Below are positions 51,525 to 61,045 of a DNA stretch of 64,000 nt, in pieces. Within the stretch, counting starts at the first letter, position 1; the number at the start of each line of letters is the position of its first letter. The position numbers and the translations under genes were made by a program. The notes below the pieces were generated by a model. The model searched no databases. It saw only the letters and a list, made by a program, of their open reading frames with translations, and was not told the origin of the DNA. This stretch comes from Bacteroidota bacterium (GTDB lineage: Bacteria > Bacteroidota > Bacteroidia > Bacteroidales > Prolixibacteraceae). The stretch lies in assembly GCA_029265715.1 (NCBI GenBank), contig JAJUGZ010000001.1, forward strand, positions 84,996 to 148,995, written 5' to 3'.

Positions 51525-53472
51525 GTATGACTTTGATTTCCGTCCGACGGTTGAGTGCCCGTCCTTCCGGCGTTTCATTATCAGCAACCGGCTGCGAGTA
51601 TCCATACCCTCTAAATGAGATCCGGTCCGATGAAAATCCGTTTTTTACCAGGTAATTATAAACAGCCCGGGCCCTGTTCTCTGATAACTTCTGATTATAT
51701 TCTACCCCCCCGACATTATCCGTGTGACCCCCAATTTCAATCTTAACCGTACGGTTTTGCAGTAGAAATTCACGTAACCGTTGCAACTCGGCCAATGACT
51801 CGTTTAGCAACTCATACGAAGCTGTTTCGAAGAAAATATTGGTCAGTACTGCCGATTTCCCGATTGCTATTGGATCCAATGCAACCTCAAGCAGGTACGG
51901 ATTTCCGACGGCTTTCACTTTTTTCATTGCAAAATTTTTGGAATAAAACATGTACCCCGGAAGCGTAATATTAAAGGCATATTCTTTGCCCAAGGGCAAA
52001 CACATCAGGAACTCCCCTTTTTCAGAGCAGGACTCCCCTTTGATTACCGATTTTGAGTTGTCAACATCAACCAATTCAACCTGAGCGCACAAAGGCTTCT
52101 TGGTCTCTTTATCAAAAACTTTCCCTTTAATGTACGACACCGGACTGGGTTTCGACTCTTTGGGCATTTTGAAGTAATAGATGTCCATTCCCTTCGAACC
52201 CGGCCTGTCTGATGAGAAATAAGCCAAGTTCCCGTCGGCATTTACCACCAACCCTTGTTCATCTTTATAGGTGTTTATCGGATAACCCAAATTGCGAGGC
52301 TTTGTCCATACCGAATCGTTTTTTAACCTGGAACAGAACAAATCGGTTCCTCCGAGCCCTAGCCAATAGTCAGACGAAAAATAAAGCATTTCCCCGTCAG
52401 CATGTATATATGGCGACATTTCATTCCCGGATGTATTGATTGAATCGCCTAAATTTTCAGCCGCTCCCCACATTGGAGATCCCAAGTCGGAAAACCCTTT
52501 TAACTTGCAGCGCCAGATGTCCATTCCCCCTTTTCCTCCTTTGCGGTTACTTACAAAATAAAGGTACTCACCATTGGCCGATATAGAGGGCTGCGACTCC
52601 CACGATGCTGAATTCACCGGAGCCCCGGCATTTTTGGGTTCAGTCCAGCGATTATTTTTTTTCCTCGAAAAATAGATATCACAGCTGCCCCAACCATCAC
52701 TCCGGGTACAGGCAGTAAAAAACAATAAATTCCCATCAGCCGAAATAGACTGGGCTCCTTCGTTATAAGCAGTGTTGATTGAAACCATTGGTTCGGCAGG
52801 CTGCCAGACCCCATCAACCTGCTGGGAAACAAAAAAATCTTCCTGATACCTGGAACGGTCTTTTGAATAATTGTCGTAAGGAGGTAACAATCTGTTAAAA
52901 ATTAAAGTTTGCCCATCCAGCGTTATACTTGGCCAATACTCATCCCATTCAGAGTTAATGGAAGCCCCCATATTCTGGGGTTCAAAATTAACCGGATGAT
53001 TTTCAAAATTGAGTGCCACGGTTGCCTTTGCCAATTTTTGTTTTGCCTTTTCGCCAAACGGGGCATTCTCACCAGCATATTTAAGGTAATTTTTCAAAGC
53101 CGATTCTGCCTTGGCGTATAATCCAATCCTCAAAGCAGAACTACCAAGCGAATAATATAGTTTGGGCAACTTTTCGGGTTCTATCGCGATCGCCTCTTCC
53201 AATACCCCGACCTGCTGAGCTACCGAATCCTGTTCGGCCCAGATATCTGCTTTCAGCAGATACGCATCGATAAAACGAGGGTCTTCAGCAATCACCATGT
53301 TCAACGCCTTTAACGCCTCGGTATAATTCTTGTTCTTCAGGGCAACCTCGGCCTGCTCATAAAACTTCTGAGCTTTCCGGTCCCGGGATGTTTGCTCCTG
53401 AGGAAATCCTGACAGACAAACAAATGGCAACAGAACAACAACGAATATAATTCGGCTCACATAAAAAAACAT
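51517..53472 (-). CDS. PorE-like TPR / PD40 / CRD / OmpA protein
   Basis: 651 residues with an N-terminal signal (VSRIIFVVVLLPFVCLSGFPQ). Domains in order: TPR repeats (about 30-150), a PD40 beta-propeller (about 165-425, repeated SADGNLLFF / SANGEYLYFVSNRKGG), a carboxypeptidase-regulatory-like domain (about 440-515), and a C-terminal OmpA peptidoglycan-binding domain (about 535-650) with IEIGGHTDNVGG and LSENRARAVYNYL. This exact order is that of PorE (PG1058), a periplasmic part of the type IX secretion machinery of Porphyromonas, though related proteins of other function exist. The lipobox before Cys19 is poor, so lipidation is doubtful. Monocistronic. Confidence 0.9.
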   Translation of the reverse strand: MFFYVSRIIFVVVLLPFVCLSGFPQEQTSRDRKAQKFYEQAEVALKNKNYTEALKALNMVIAEDPRFIDAYLLKADIWAEQDSVAQQVGVLEEAIAIEPEKLPKLYYSLGSSALRIGLYAKAESALKNYLKYAGENAPFGEKAKQKLAKATVALNFENHPVNFEPQNMGASINSEWDEYWPSITLDGQTLIFNRLLPPYDNYSKDRSRYQEDFFVSQQVDGVWQPAEPMVSINTAYNEGAQSISADGNLLFFTACTRSDGWGSCDIYFSRKKNNRWTEPKNAGAPVNSASWESQPSISANGEYLYFVSNRKGGKGGMDIWRCKLKGFSDLGSPMWGAAENLGDSINTSGNEMSPYIHADGEMLYFSSDYWLGLGGTDLFCSRLKNDSVWTKPRNLGYPINTYKDEQGLVVNADGNLAYFSSDRPGSKGMDIYYFKMPKESKPSPVSYIKGKVFDKETKKPLCAQVELVDVDNSKSVIKGESCSEKGEFLMCLPLGKEYAFNITLPGYMFYSKNFAMKKVKAVGNPYLLEVALDPIAIGKSAVLTNIFFETASYELLNESLAELQRLREFLLQNRTVKIEIGGHTDNVGGVEYNQKLSENRARAVYNYLVKNGFSSDRISFRGYGYSQPVADNETPEGRALNRRTEIKVIQK

Positions 53473-53802
53473 CGGCGCATATTAAGATTCTTCTATCAAC
53501 TATCCGGAATTCGGGCAAAAGGTTCCCTTCTGAAATGTTAAGATTTTAAAACTATCTTCTTTTTAACGATCCGGAAACAAAGAAAGTATCTAAAACGATC
53601 TAATTGGCAGAGCAAAACCGGTTACAACTTTTGTAATACGTTGCAACTGCCAATAAGCCAGCCTATCACCTTTCTAAAACACAAATTTTTTTGAAAACCG
53701 CTCTTGATTTTTAATCATTTTTTTTCATAGATTAACCTTCAGATAGTTCAATTTTTTATTAATTTTTAAAATCTTATTTTTCAATCATTTAGATTTTTTG
53801 AA
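53473..53802. other. Divergent intergenic region
   Basis: About 330 bp, strongly AT-rich near 53690-53800. Presumed to hold promoters for the OmpA-family gene and the small acidic protein; no clear consensus box was picked out. Confidence 0.5.
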
Positions 53803-54003
53803 ATGAAAACAAACAAGAATCTGAAAGTGACAAAAAAAGGGTCTGACCTTTCAAAAAATGATGCTGATGGTCCAAAAATTAAACATTTAGGAAAAGACAA
53901 GAGCTCAAAAAGAAGATTGTCGATTTATGACGATTTTGCGGACGAAGATGATGACCTTCAAAACTTCAATTTTAATTCTGAAGATGACGATTTTGATGAA
54001 TAA
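53803..54003 (+). CDS. Small charged protein with acidic tail, hypothetical
   Basis: 66 residues, not recognised. The first half is lysine-rich (MKTNKNLKVTKKGSDLSKN), the second ends in an acidic, aromatic-spaced tail (IYDDFADEDDDLQNFNF and then DDDFDE). There is no hydrophobic segment. Support as a gene: an ATG after an AT-rich leader, codon use like its neighbours, no competing frame, and a terminator hairpin downstream. The charge split suggests a protein- or nucleic-acid-binding role, which is speculation. Confidence 0.6.
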   Translation: MKTNKNLKVTKKGSDLSKNDADGPKIKHLGKDKSSKRRLSIYDDFADEDDDLQNFNFNSEDDDFDE

Positions 54004-54096
54004 ATAAATATGAACCTGATCTAAATTTATATCCAAGGGATAGAAATTTTAAAAAAGATACAAAAAAGACCGGCTTCAACCGAGGCCATTGAAAAA

Positions 54097-54129
54097 GCAT
54101 CAATTATTTGATGCAACCTGTTAAAGGTT
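54097..54129 (+). other. Two compact hairpins before the terminator
   Basis: GCATCAA/TTGATGC (54097-54103, 54108-54114) directly followed by AACCT/AGGTT (54115-54119, 54125-54129). With the terminator next to them they form a three-hairpin array that could be a 3'-UTR-derived small RNA. Confidence 0.45.
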
Positions 54130-54176
54130 AAAACTGGCAGATGAAAACCAAAACTTCGTTTGCCAGTTTTTTTATT
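54130..54176 (+). terminator. Terminator of the small acidic protein transcript
   Basis: Perfect 10-bp stem AAAACTGGCA/TGCCAGTTTT (54130-54139, 54161-54170) followed by a T-run. Confidence 0.85.
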
Positions 54177-54365
54177 GTACAAAGTTCAAATTTGCCGTCG
54201 AGAAAAGTTCTGTATCCTGGATACAGTAGTCCGTCAAAAGCAATATTAAATAATTGGCAATCAATAAAACACACGATTTACATCTTGTCAAACATCTTAC
54301 AATCAATACAAATAGGTTGTTGATATCGCGATTTTTTAACGAACTATTGTGCTTAAATTATTCAC

Positions 54366-55526
54366 TTAGAAATGATGATAAATGCTTTCGTCCAGATAAG
54401 GATGGTTTTTCGGGATCAGGCTGGCTTTAGCCAAATAGGTCATGACCACATAACCAAATAATCCCAGATAGCCCAGGAAACAGCCAATTTCCAGAATCCC
54501 AAATTTAGCGCTTCCGACTACTGCCGGCCAGATGTCGTAATACAGTTCCGTGTATTGGCCAATCATCAGGAGCAAAATAACAGGGAGCATTACCGGTTTG
54601 CTCCGCGATGTTTTCCGCGGCATCAAAATCAGGAACGGAACAAACCAATTGATGATAATATTCGCATAAAACAACGCTTTATAAGCGCCTTCCCAACGTT
54701 TTACAAAGAAGACGGTTTCTTCCGGAATGTTCCCGTACCAGATAAGCATGAACTGAGCAAAATTAAAGTAGCCCCAAACAATGGCCAACATGAAAATATA
54801 ACGGGAAAAATCGTGCAAATGACTCTTGTTTAACACATTCAGATAGCCGTATTTATGCAGCAGGATCACAATCAGGGTTATAACGCTTGACCCGTGCAAA
54901 AAGGCCGAGATAAAGCTCTTGCCTGCATACAACGTACTATACCAGTGAACCTCGAGCGACATCAGCATATCGACAGCAAACAGGGTAAACGTAACAGCCA
55001 GAATGAAAATCAGGATTTTTGAATACCGTTCGGAGCGGATAAAATACACCATCCCACCTTCGGCGTCTTCTCTGAGCGAAACTTTCCGGAGCAGTTTGGT
55101 CATAAAAATCCACAGTCCAAAAAAGAGAATCACGCGCAGATAAAAGAACGGAATGTTCAGGTATGGTTCTTTGTGCGCAATCAGTTCATCAGTTTCTGCA
55201 GCGCTATGATGAGCCCAGTGGTACAAATGCGACATCCCGAAGTATAATAAAAGGAAGAATACTGCGGCAAATGGAATATAAGCAGCCATTGCCTCCGGAA
55301 TACGCTTAAATGCGGCCGACCATCCCGCTTGTGAAATGTACTGAATGCCGATAAAAAACGCAGCGCCAATTGCCAGCGACACAAAATAATAGTTGTTCAG
55401 CAGATAGTTGGCCCAGGTTCGCCCGGCATCAACAAAAAAGCCAACGATAAACGCAATTGCCCCAATGGCCATCAGCGCATAGGTTAAATATTTAAGTTTC
55501 TGCGGAAATATAAAACGTTCTTCCAT
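54366..55526 (-). CDS. actF: Alternative Complex III subunit ActF
   Basis: 386 residues from the ATG at 55526 (MEERFIFPQKLKYLTY), four bases after the actE stop; the longer frame from 55571 overlaps actE. About ten transmembrane helices, homologous to ActC/NrfD. In Alternative Complex III, ActC and ActF are the paired membrane subunits; the complex oxidises menaquinol and passes electrons to cytochrome c or directly to an oxidase. Sequence landmarks: LHGSSVITLIVILLHKYG and FNFAQFMLIWYGNIPEET. It is the last gene of the act operon here; no oxidase gene follows. Confidence 0.94.
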   Translation of the reverse strand: MEERFIFPQKLKYLTYALMAIGAIAFIVGFFVDAGRTWANYLLNNYYFVSLAIGAAFFIGIQYISQAGWSAAFKRIPEAMAAYIPFAAVFFLLLYFGMSHLYHWAHHSAAETDELIAHKEPYLNIPFFYLRVILFFGLWIFMTKLLRKVSLREDAEGGMVYFIRSERYSKILIFILAVTFTLFAVDMLMSLEVHWYSTLYAGKSFISAFLHGSSVITLIVILLHKYGYLNVLNKSHLHDFSRYIFMLAIVWGYFNFAQFMLIWYGNIPEETVFFVKRWEGAYKALFYANIIINWFVPFLILMPRKTSRSKPVMLPVILLLMIGQYTELYYDIWPAVVGSAKFGILEIGCFLGYLGLFGYVVMTYLAKASLIPKNHPYLDESIYHHF

Positions 55527-55530
55527 ACTG

Positions 55531-56118
55531 TTAGTTTTTTGCCTGGTCTGCATTTCCTTTTTGTAACACATTCCGTACGTACAAGACCGCTTTCCAGCGA
55601 TCGTCGGGCCGGATCATCGAACCGTGTGCCGCCATGATTCCCCATCCAACCGAAATGACATGATAAATTTCACCCTCCGGATTATTTCTCACTTTATCCG
55701 TAAGCAGGCTGGCCGGAGGGTAAGGGTATTTTCCACTGGTGTACAAATAGCCCTTGCCATCGCCCAAATCGCCGTGGCAACGCGAACAATACACCGTGAA
55801 AACCTGTTTTCCCCGGCCAAGATTGGCTTCCGTTGCCGGAAACGGATTTACAAGCGTTTTTCCGGCAGTGACCCGGTCTTCGTCGTTTTTCTGAAACGGA
55901 TAGGGCTCAAAACCTCGGGGAATCGTTCCTTCAACCGGATTCCTCAATGTTTTGCCGTCGGCAAAATTCGGATTGGACGTATAGGTTTCGTAGGCCGGCG
56001 AATGGACCATATCATCAAAATACTGCCACCCGGGATTGTTCTTCGTGTGGTCACACGACGGCAACAACATCAATCCGGCGAGCGCAAGCGTTACATAAAA
56101 TCCGTTTTTCAGGTTCAT
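55531..56118 (-). CDS. actE: Alternative Complex III subunit ActE, monoheme cytochrome c lipoprotein
   Basis: 195 residues. Lipoprotein signal ending LMLLPSC (Cys22), then a class I cytochrome c domain with a single heme motif CSRCH, in VYCSRCHGDLGDGKG. The axial methionine is probably in WGIMAAHGSM. It would sit on the periplasmic face and pass electrons out of the complex. Start follows the actD stop by 21 bp and the gene ends four bases before actF, so the three are tightly coupled. Confidence 0.94.
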   Translation of the reverse strand: MNLKNGFYVTLALAGLMLLPSCDHTKNNPGWQYFDDMVHSPAYETYTSNPNFADGKTLRNPVEGTIPRGFEPYPFQKNDEDRVTAGKTLVNPFPATEANLGRGKQVFTVYCSRCHGDLGDGKGYLYTSGKYPYPPASLLTDKVRNNPEGEIYHVISVGWGIMAAHGSMIRPDDRWKAVLYVRNVLQKGNADQAKN

Positions 56119-56139
56119 TCGTGCTCGTTTTTGTAGTTT

Positions 56140-56652
56140 TTATTCTTTTTCATAGACTTCTGAAGCTCCGTGGCTCCTGAAAAGTTGGTCAAATTCAGAT
56201 TCCATCCCGGCAATTGTTTCCCGATCGAGGACAATGATAAACTTGTCGTTTGTAGCGCGAACATCAACAATGGGAGCAGCTTTTCCCGGAAAAATTTTTG
56301 CGCGAACAGAAAATGTGAACAACGTGGCCAGCGTCACAATCAAAATGGTCGCTACGATGCTAACCACAATAAACGACGGAAATGTATTGAACGGTTTCCC
56401 TCCAAAATGCAACGGCCAGTCGATCACCGCAGCGTAATACATGAAACCTAATATGCCGATCGCGCCAAAAAGTCCGTAGAAAAAAGCCGCATGCGAAATA
56501 TGGGTCTTCTTTCCCATTCCGTGCAAAATTTCATGAATCGGATAAGGCGTGTACACTTCTTCGACTTTTACCCCCTTTTCCCGTATTTTCTCGAAGGCTT
56601 CGATAAGCGCAGATTCGTCGTCGAAAACGCCAATCAGGAATTTTTTACTCAT
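56140..56652 (-). CDS. actD: Alternative Complex III subunit ActD (DUF3341)
   Basis: 170 residues from the ATG at 56652 (MSKKFLIGVFDDESALIEAF); the frame upstream lies inside actC. A short cytoplasmic alpha/beta domain with KVEEVYTPYPIHEI is followed by two transmembrane helices (about 50-70 and 90-115), the DUF3341 layout. ActD is a small structural membrane subunit. It overlaps the end of actC by eight bases, consistent with translational coupling. Confidence 0.93.
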   Translation of the reverse strand: MSKKFLIGVFDDESALIEAFEKIREKGVKVEEVYTPYPIHEILHGMGKKTHISHAAFFYGLFGAIGILGFMYYAAVIDWPLHFGGKPFNTFPSFIVVSIVATILIVTLATLFTFSVRAKIFPGKAAPIVDVRATNDKFIIVLDRETIAGMESEFDQLFRSHGASEVYEKE

Positions 56653-58030
56653 GGCTTTTTTCTTTATGAGGTACAACTTGAGGTTTATCAAATTTCGAAA
56701 CCATCTTAATTTCCGAAATAGCGATCATCGGAATATACCGGAAGAACAGCAACACACCGAATGCAAACATACCCAGTGTGCCAACAAACATACCAATTTC
56801 GATAAACGTTGGATGATATTCGGCCCAGTTTGCAGGCAGGTAGTTTTTACTGAGCGAAGTCACCACAATATTGAAACGCTCGAACCACATACCCCAGTTA
56901 ATCAGGAGCGAAATGATAAACACCACCCACAACCGCTTACGGACCGTTTTAAACCAGAACAACTGAGGAACAAGGGCATTGAAAATGAACATTCCCCAAA
57001 ACTGTAACGCATACTCGCCGGTAATGCGGTTATGGAAAAATGTAAACATTTCGTAGGGCGAGCCCGAATACCAGGCAATAAATATTTCGGTTATATAAGC
57101 GGTTCCCATGATCAGCGAAATAAAGATCAGAATACGGCAAACAGCATCCACGTGCGAATCGGTGATAAAGTTTTCCATCCGGTAGAGTTTACGCATCAAA
57201 ACCACCAGCGTCAATACCATGGCAAATCCGGAGAAGATGGCGCCAACCACAAAATATGGAGGGAAAATCGTGGTGTGCCAACCCGGTTCTACCGATACTG
57301 CAAAGTCGGTTGACACAATCGAATGTACCGAAACCACCAGAACCGCAGCAATACCGCCCAAAACAAAGGCCAACCCTTCGTAACGCAGCCATTCTTTCGT
57401 TGAGCCGGTCCACCCGAAAGCAAAAAATCCATAAACCGCTTTTTTGATTTTCGATTTAGTCGTATCGCGAATGGTGGCAAAATCGGGAACCATTCCGAAA
57501 TACCAGAAACTGGCCGAAATAAGCAGGTAAGCCGAGATAGCCACAAAGTCCCAGAACAACGGAGAGTTGAAATTTACCCATAACGGCCCGCGCGTATTGG
57601 GATATGGGAAAATAAAGAAAAACAACCACGGGCGCCCCATGTGAAGTAATGGGAACAAAGCCGCACACCCCACGGCAACCACCGTCATTGCTTCGGCAGC
57701 GCGGTTGATCGCTGTTCTCCATTTTTGTCGTAAAATGAGCAAAAAGATCGAAAAGGCCGTTCCGGCATGCCCAATACCAATCCACCAAACGAAATTGATA
57801 ATAGCCCACCCCCAGCCAACCGTGTTATTGACCCCCCAGGTTCCAATTCCCTGAGTCAGGGTGATGTATATCGAATAAATTCCCCAGCCAAACAAAATCA
57901 GGCTGACCGTGATGGCAGCATACCACCATTTGGGCGTTTTGGCATCGATGGGCGCCAGAATTTCCCGGGAGATCTGGTCCATCGACTTATCGCCATCAAT
58001 CAGCTTTCCGCGTATCTCTGTTTTGTACAT
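56645..58030 (-). CDS. actC: Alternative Complex III subunit ActC (NrfD-type membrane quinol subunit)
   Basis: 461 residues from the ATG at 58030 (MYKTEIRGKLIDGDKSMDQI), the usual type of start; an upstream TTG overlaps actB. About ten transmembrane helices of the NrfD/PsrC family, with the conserved WGVNNTVGWGWAIINFVWWIG block and AYLLISASFWYFGMVPD. This subunit binds the menaquinol that the complex oxidises. It starts 29 bp after actB and overlaps actD. Confidence 0.95.
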   Translation of the reverse strand: MYKTEIRGKLIDGDKSMDQISREILAPIDAKTPKWWYAAITVSLILFGWGIYSIYITLTQGIGTWGVNNTVGWGWAIINFVWWIGIGHAGTAFSIFLLILRQKWRTAINRAAEAMTVVAVGCAALFPLLHMGRPWLFFFIFPYPNTRGPLWVNFNSPLFWDFVAISAYLLISASFWYFGMVPDFATIRDTTKSKIKKAVYGFFAFGWTGSTKEWLRYEGLAFVLGGIAAVLVVSVHSIVSTDFAVSVEPGWHTTIFPPYFVVGAIFSGFAMVLTLVVLMRKLYRMENFITDSHVDAVCRILIFISLIMGTAYITEIFIAWYSGSPYEMFTFFHNRITGEYALQFWGMFIFNALVPQLFWFKTVRKRLWVVFIISLLINWGMWFERFNIVVTSLSKNYLPANWAEYHPTFIEIGMFVGTLGMFAFGVLLFFRYIPMIAISEIKMVSKFDKPQVVPHKEKSHE

Positions 58031-58059
58031 AACCCGTTTATTTTTCTGTCGTTCATTAT

Positions 58060-61002
58060 TCAAGCCTGATTGCGCACTTTGGTCAAATATCCGACCGAAG
58101 GCAGCGTATGGAGTTCTTCAAGTAAATGGTAATTCCGCTTGTACTGAAACAGCTTTGAGATGCGGCTTTCCGGATCGTTCAGGTCGCCAAAAACAATCGC
58201 GTTCCCCGGACAAGACTGCTGACAGGCTGTTTGAATTTCGCCCTCGGCAAGCGGCCGTCCTTCCAGCTTGGCCGCCAGTTTTTTCTCCTGAATGCGCTGC
58301 ACGCACATCGAGCATTTCTCAACAACCCCGCGAGACCGGACTGTCACATCCGGGTTCAGGACCATGCGCCCCAACTCGCTGTTCGAATTGTAATCGAACC
58401 TATTGTTGTTTACGTACTGGAACCAATTGAACCTGCGCACACGATACGGGCAGTTGTTGATACAGTATTTTGTTCCGACGCAACGGTTGTAGGCCATTTG
58501 GTTCAGGCCTTCTTCGCTGTGTGGCGTAGCTGCTACCGGACATACATTTTCGCATGGCGCATTGTCGCAATGCTGGCACATAACCGGCTGGAACGATACC
58601 TGCGGATTGTCCGGGCTTTCGGAGAAGTAACGGTCAATCCGGATCCAGTGCATGATGCGCCGGTTACGCACCTGTTCCTTTCCGATTACCTGAATGTTAT
58701 TTTCGGCCTGACAGGAAATGGCACAGTTTCCACACCCGGTACACGAATTCAAATCGACAGCCATCCCCCAATGATGCCCATTGAAACTTGGCTTTTCATA
58801 TAAAGTGACCGAATTGGCCAGCACTTCGTTGCGCATTTCATTCCCTGCCTCCGGATTTTTCACATATTCGTCCAACGTAGTTTCCCGTACAATCGGACGG
58901 CCTTCCATCGAATGATGAGTCTGGGAGATAGCCAGTTCATACACCGTTCCGGGAACCTTTTCGATCGTTACATTTTCCAAATAGTTGCTTCGAATGCCAT
59001 TTTTTACCGGAAGCATCGGATACAAATCTGTTCCTATACCTTCGCCTACTTTACCTGCCACCCGGCGGCCATAGCCTAAAGCCACCGAAACCGTATCTTT
59101 TGCCTGACCCGGCTGAACAAAAACCGGCAATTCCAACCCATTCAGGTTGATTACATCTTCATTCTTCAGTCCATTCGCTGCAGCATATTCAACCGGCACA
59201 GCAGCAAAATTGTCCCAGCTGATTTTCGCTACCGGATCAGGTAATTCTTGCAACCAGGGGTTATTCGCATATTTACCATTCCCCATCGCAACCGACTCGT
59301 AAAAAACCAGTTCGACCCCAGGCTTTACCGGTTCCAGTTTTGCAGCGGCCAATGACAGTGGTTCTGCGTTATATTGTACTTCAACCGGCGATACCAATTC
59401 AAAAACACCTTTCTGTAACGAATCATTCCAGAACAATCTGAAATCAGCAAAAACGCTCTGCCTGGGATAATATTTTTCGGCCCAGGTTTTCTGAATGTAT
59501 TCATGATATTTTTGCTCTTTTCCCATCCATTTCAACAGGGACTCCTGGGCCGGACGGGAATCAAAAATTGGCGCGATGGTTGGTTGGGCTAAGCTGTAAA
59601 TTCCCGATTTGGGTTCAAAGTCATTCCAGCTTTCCAGGTAGTTTGGTTCAGGCAAAACATACTTACAAACTACCGAAGTTTCATCTTTTCGTTCCGAGAA
59701 TGATACGCTCAAGCCCAGTTTCTCAATGGCTTCGGCAAATTCGGCGCCTTTCGGGTGGTTGAAAACCGGATTGACATCCCAAACCAGCAGTGCCGAAACC
59801 TGTCCGGATTTCAGGTCATCCAGTAACCGCTCCATATCCGGATCCAGCCCCTGACGGGTTAGCAATGCCGTGTTCCAGTCTAACGTTTCACCGTAGTTAC
59901 CCAGCAACTGATTAATGGCATTCACCACAACCTGTATATTTTCGTCGTTACTGCCCGAAATAACAACCGACTTGCCTTTATTTTCGAGCAAATCAACTGC
60001 AATTCCGGAGATATCAACCGATGAAGAAACCCCGGAATATGTCCGGGCTCCTTTTGCTTTAGCCACTTCATTGTAAAGAGCCAAAACAAGCCCGGCTTCT
60101 TCCGATGGCTTAACCGGAAAACGTACATCGGCGTTAGCCCCGGTTAGCGACATACCGGCTTCAATCTGGTAATGACGGAGCATTTCCTTCTGTCCATCGC
60201 GCAACTGGCGCGCGGCTGAATATCGTTTGGTGTACTCGACTGGCGAAAGCCAGGTTCCCAGAAAATCGGCTGCAAAACTAACCACCACACGGGCTTTATC
60301 GAATCGGTAGTCGGGGATGGCCCATTGCCCGAAACAAAGCTTGTTGGCGCTGAGCATTCCGGAGGCCGGACTGGCATCATACTGAATCCATTCGGTTTTT
60401 GGGGTCCCGGATATGAAATCCCGGATAATCTGCCTGGTCGATGGAGAAATAATGGTCGAAGTCAGCAGAACTGTTTTACCTGATTTGCCTTTGCCCCCGT
60501 CCAGATAGGCTGATATTTCCCGATCGGCAGTTTCCCAGGTAACCGGGTTGTTATTCAGGAGCGGGCCCTTAAAACGCGCTTCGTCATAAAGGTTCAATAC
60601 CGAAGCCTGAATGCGGGCGCTTGTTCCCTGTTGTGAAACCGGGCTCAGGCTGTTCCCTTCGATTTTGATGGGACGGCCATCGCGAACTTTTACTAAAATA
60701 CTCCCATAGTCCGTTCCGTCGAAATACGTCGAAGCATAATAATTGGCCATTCCGGGGGTAATTTCTTCCGGTTTTACCAGATACGGAATTGCCTTTTCAA
60801 CCGGTTTCCGGCAACTGGCAACAATCGAGGCAGCGGCCAGACTAAACCCGAGCGTTTTCAGAAAATCGCGGCGCGACGAAGCCGTCAGTCTTTCGTCACC
60901 TCTCAGCAACAAGCTCTTTTGCTTAGCCTCCTGACGCGCTTCTTCCCGGCGCAACTCGTTCGGATCAGCAAGTTCTTCGATACTTCTCCAGTATGTCTTC
61001 AT
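58060..61002 (-). CDS. actB: Alternative Complex III subunit ActB (molybdopterin-fold plus Fe-S fusion)
   Basis: 980 residues. A Tat signal (SSRRDFLKTLGFSLAAAS, about 42-60) shows folded export. The first two thirds have the molybdopterin-oxidoreductase fold without evidence of a cofactor, as known for this complex. The C-terminal part (about 750-960) is a ferredoxin-like domain with four cluster motifs: CTGCGNCAISC, CQHCDNAPCENVC, CVGTKYCINNC and CSMC with ACQQSC. They wire electrons from the membrane to the cytochrome subunits. Start is 43 bp after actA. Confidence 0.96.
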   Translation of the reverse strand: MKTYWRSIEELADPNELRREEARQEAKQKSLLLRGDERLTASSRRDFLKTLGFSLAAASIVASCRKPVEKAIPYLVKPEEITPGMANYYASTYFDGTDYGSILVKVRDGRPIKIEGNSLSPVSQQGTSARIQASVLNLYDEARFKGPLLNNNPVTWETADREISAYLDGGKGKSGKTVLLTSTIISPSTRQIIRDFISGTPKTEWIQYDASPASGMLSANKLCFGQWAIPDYRFDKARVVVSFAADFLGTWLSPVEYTKRYSAARQLRDGQKEMLRHYQIEAGMSLTGANADVRFPVKPSEEAGLVLALYNEVAKAKGARTYSGVSSSVDISGIAVDLLENKGKSVVISGSNDENIQVVVNAINQLLGNYGETLDWNTALLTRQGLDPDMERLLDDLKSGQVSALLVWDVNPVFNHPKGAEFAEAIEKLGLSVSFSERKDETSVVCKYVLPEPNYLESWNDFEPKSGIYSLAQPTIAPIFDSRPAQESLLKWMGKEQKYHEYIQKTWAEKYYPRQSVFADFRLFWNDSLQKGVFELVSPVEVQYNAEPLSLAAAKLEPVKPGVELVFYESVAMGNGKYANNPWLQELPDPVAKISWDNFAAVPVEYAAANGLKNEDVINLNGLELPVFVQPGQAKDTVSVALGYGRRVAGKVGEGIGTDLYPMLPVKNGIRSNYLENVTIEKVPGTVYELAISQTHHSMEGRPIVRETTLDEYVKNPEAGNEMRNEVLANSVTLYEKPSFNGHHWGMAVDLNSCTGCGNCAISCQAENNIQVIGKEQVRNRRIMHWIRIDRYFSESPDNPQVSFQPVMCQHCDNAPCENVCPVAATPHSEEGLNQMAYNRCVGTKYCINNCPYRVRRFNWFQYVNNNRFDYNSNSELGRMVLNPDVTVRSRGVVEKCSMCVQRIQEKKLAAKLEGRPLAEGEIQTACQQSCPGNAIVFGDLNDPESRISKLFQYKRNYHLLEELHTLPSVGYLTKVRNQA

Positions 61003-61045
61003 CGAAGTTTATTTATCTTAAGTTAGTACTTGTCGGTATTGTTTT

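Larger units (their letters stand above)
54004..54365. other. Hairpin-rich 3' region
   Basis: About 360 bp after the small acidic protein. Three consecutive hairpins lie at 54097-54170, the last a terminator; beyond 54180 nothing is recognised up to the end of the act operon. Confidence 0.6.

Noticed and set aside
54141..54323. 60-codon plus-strand ORF after the small acidic protein
   Set aside because: Begins inside the loop of a strong terminator hairpin.
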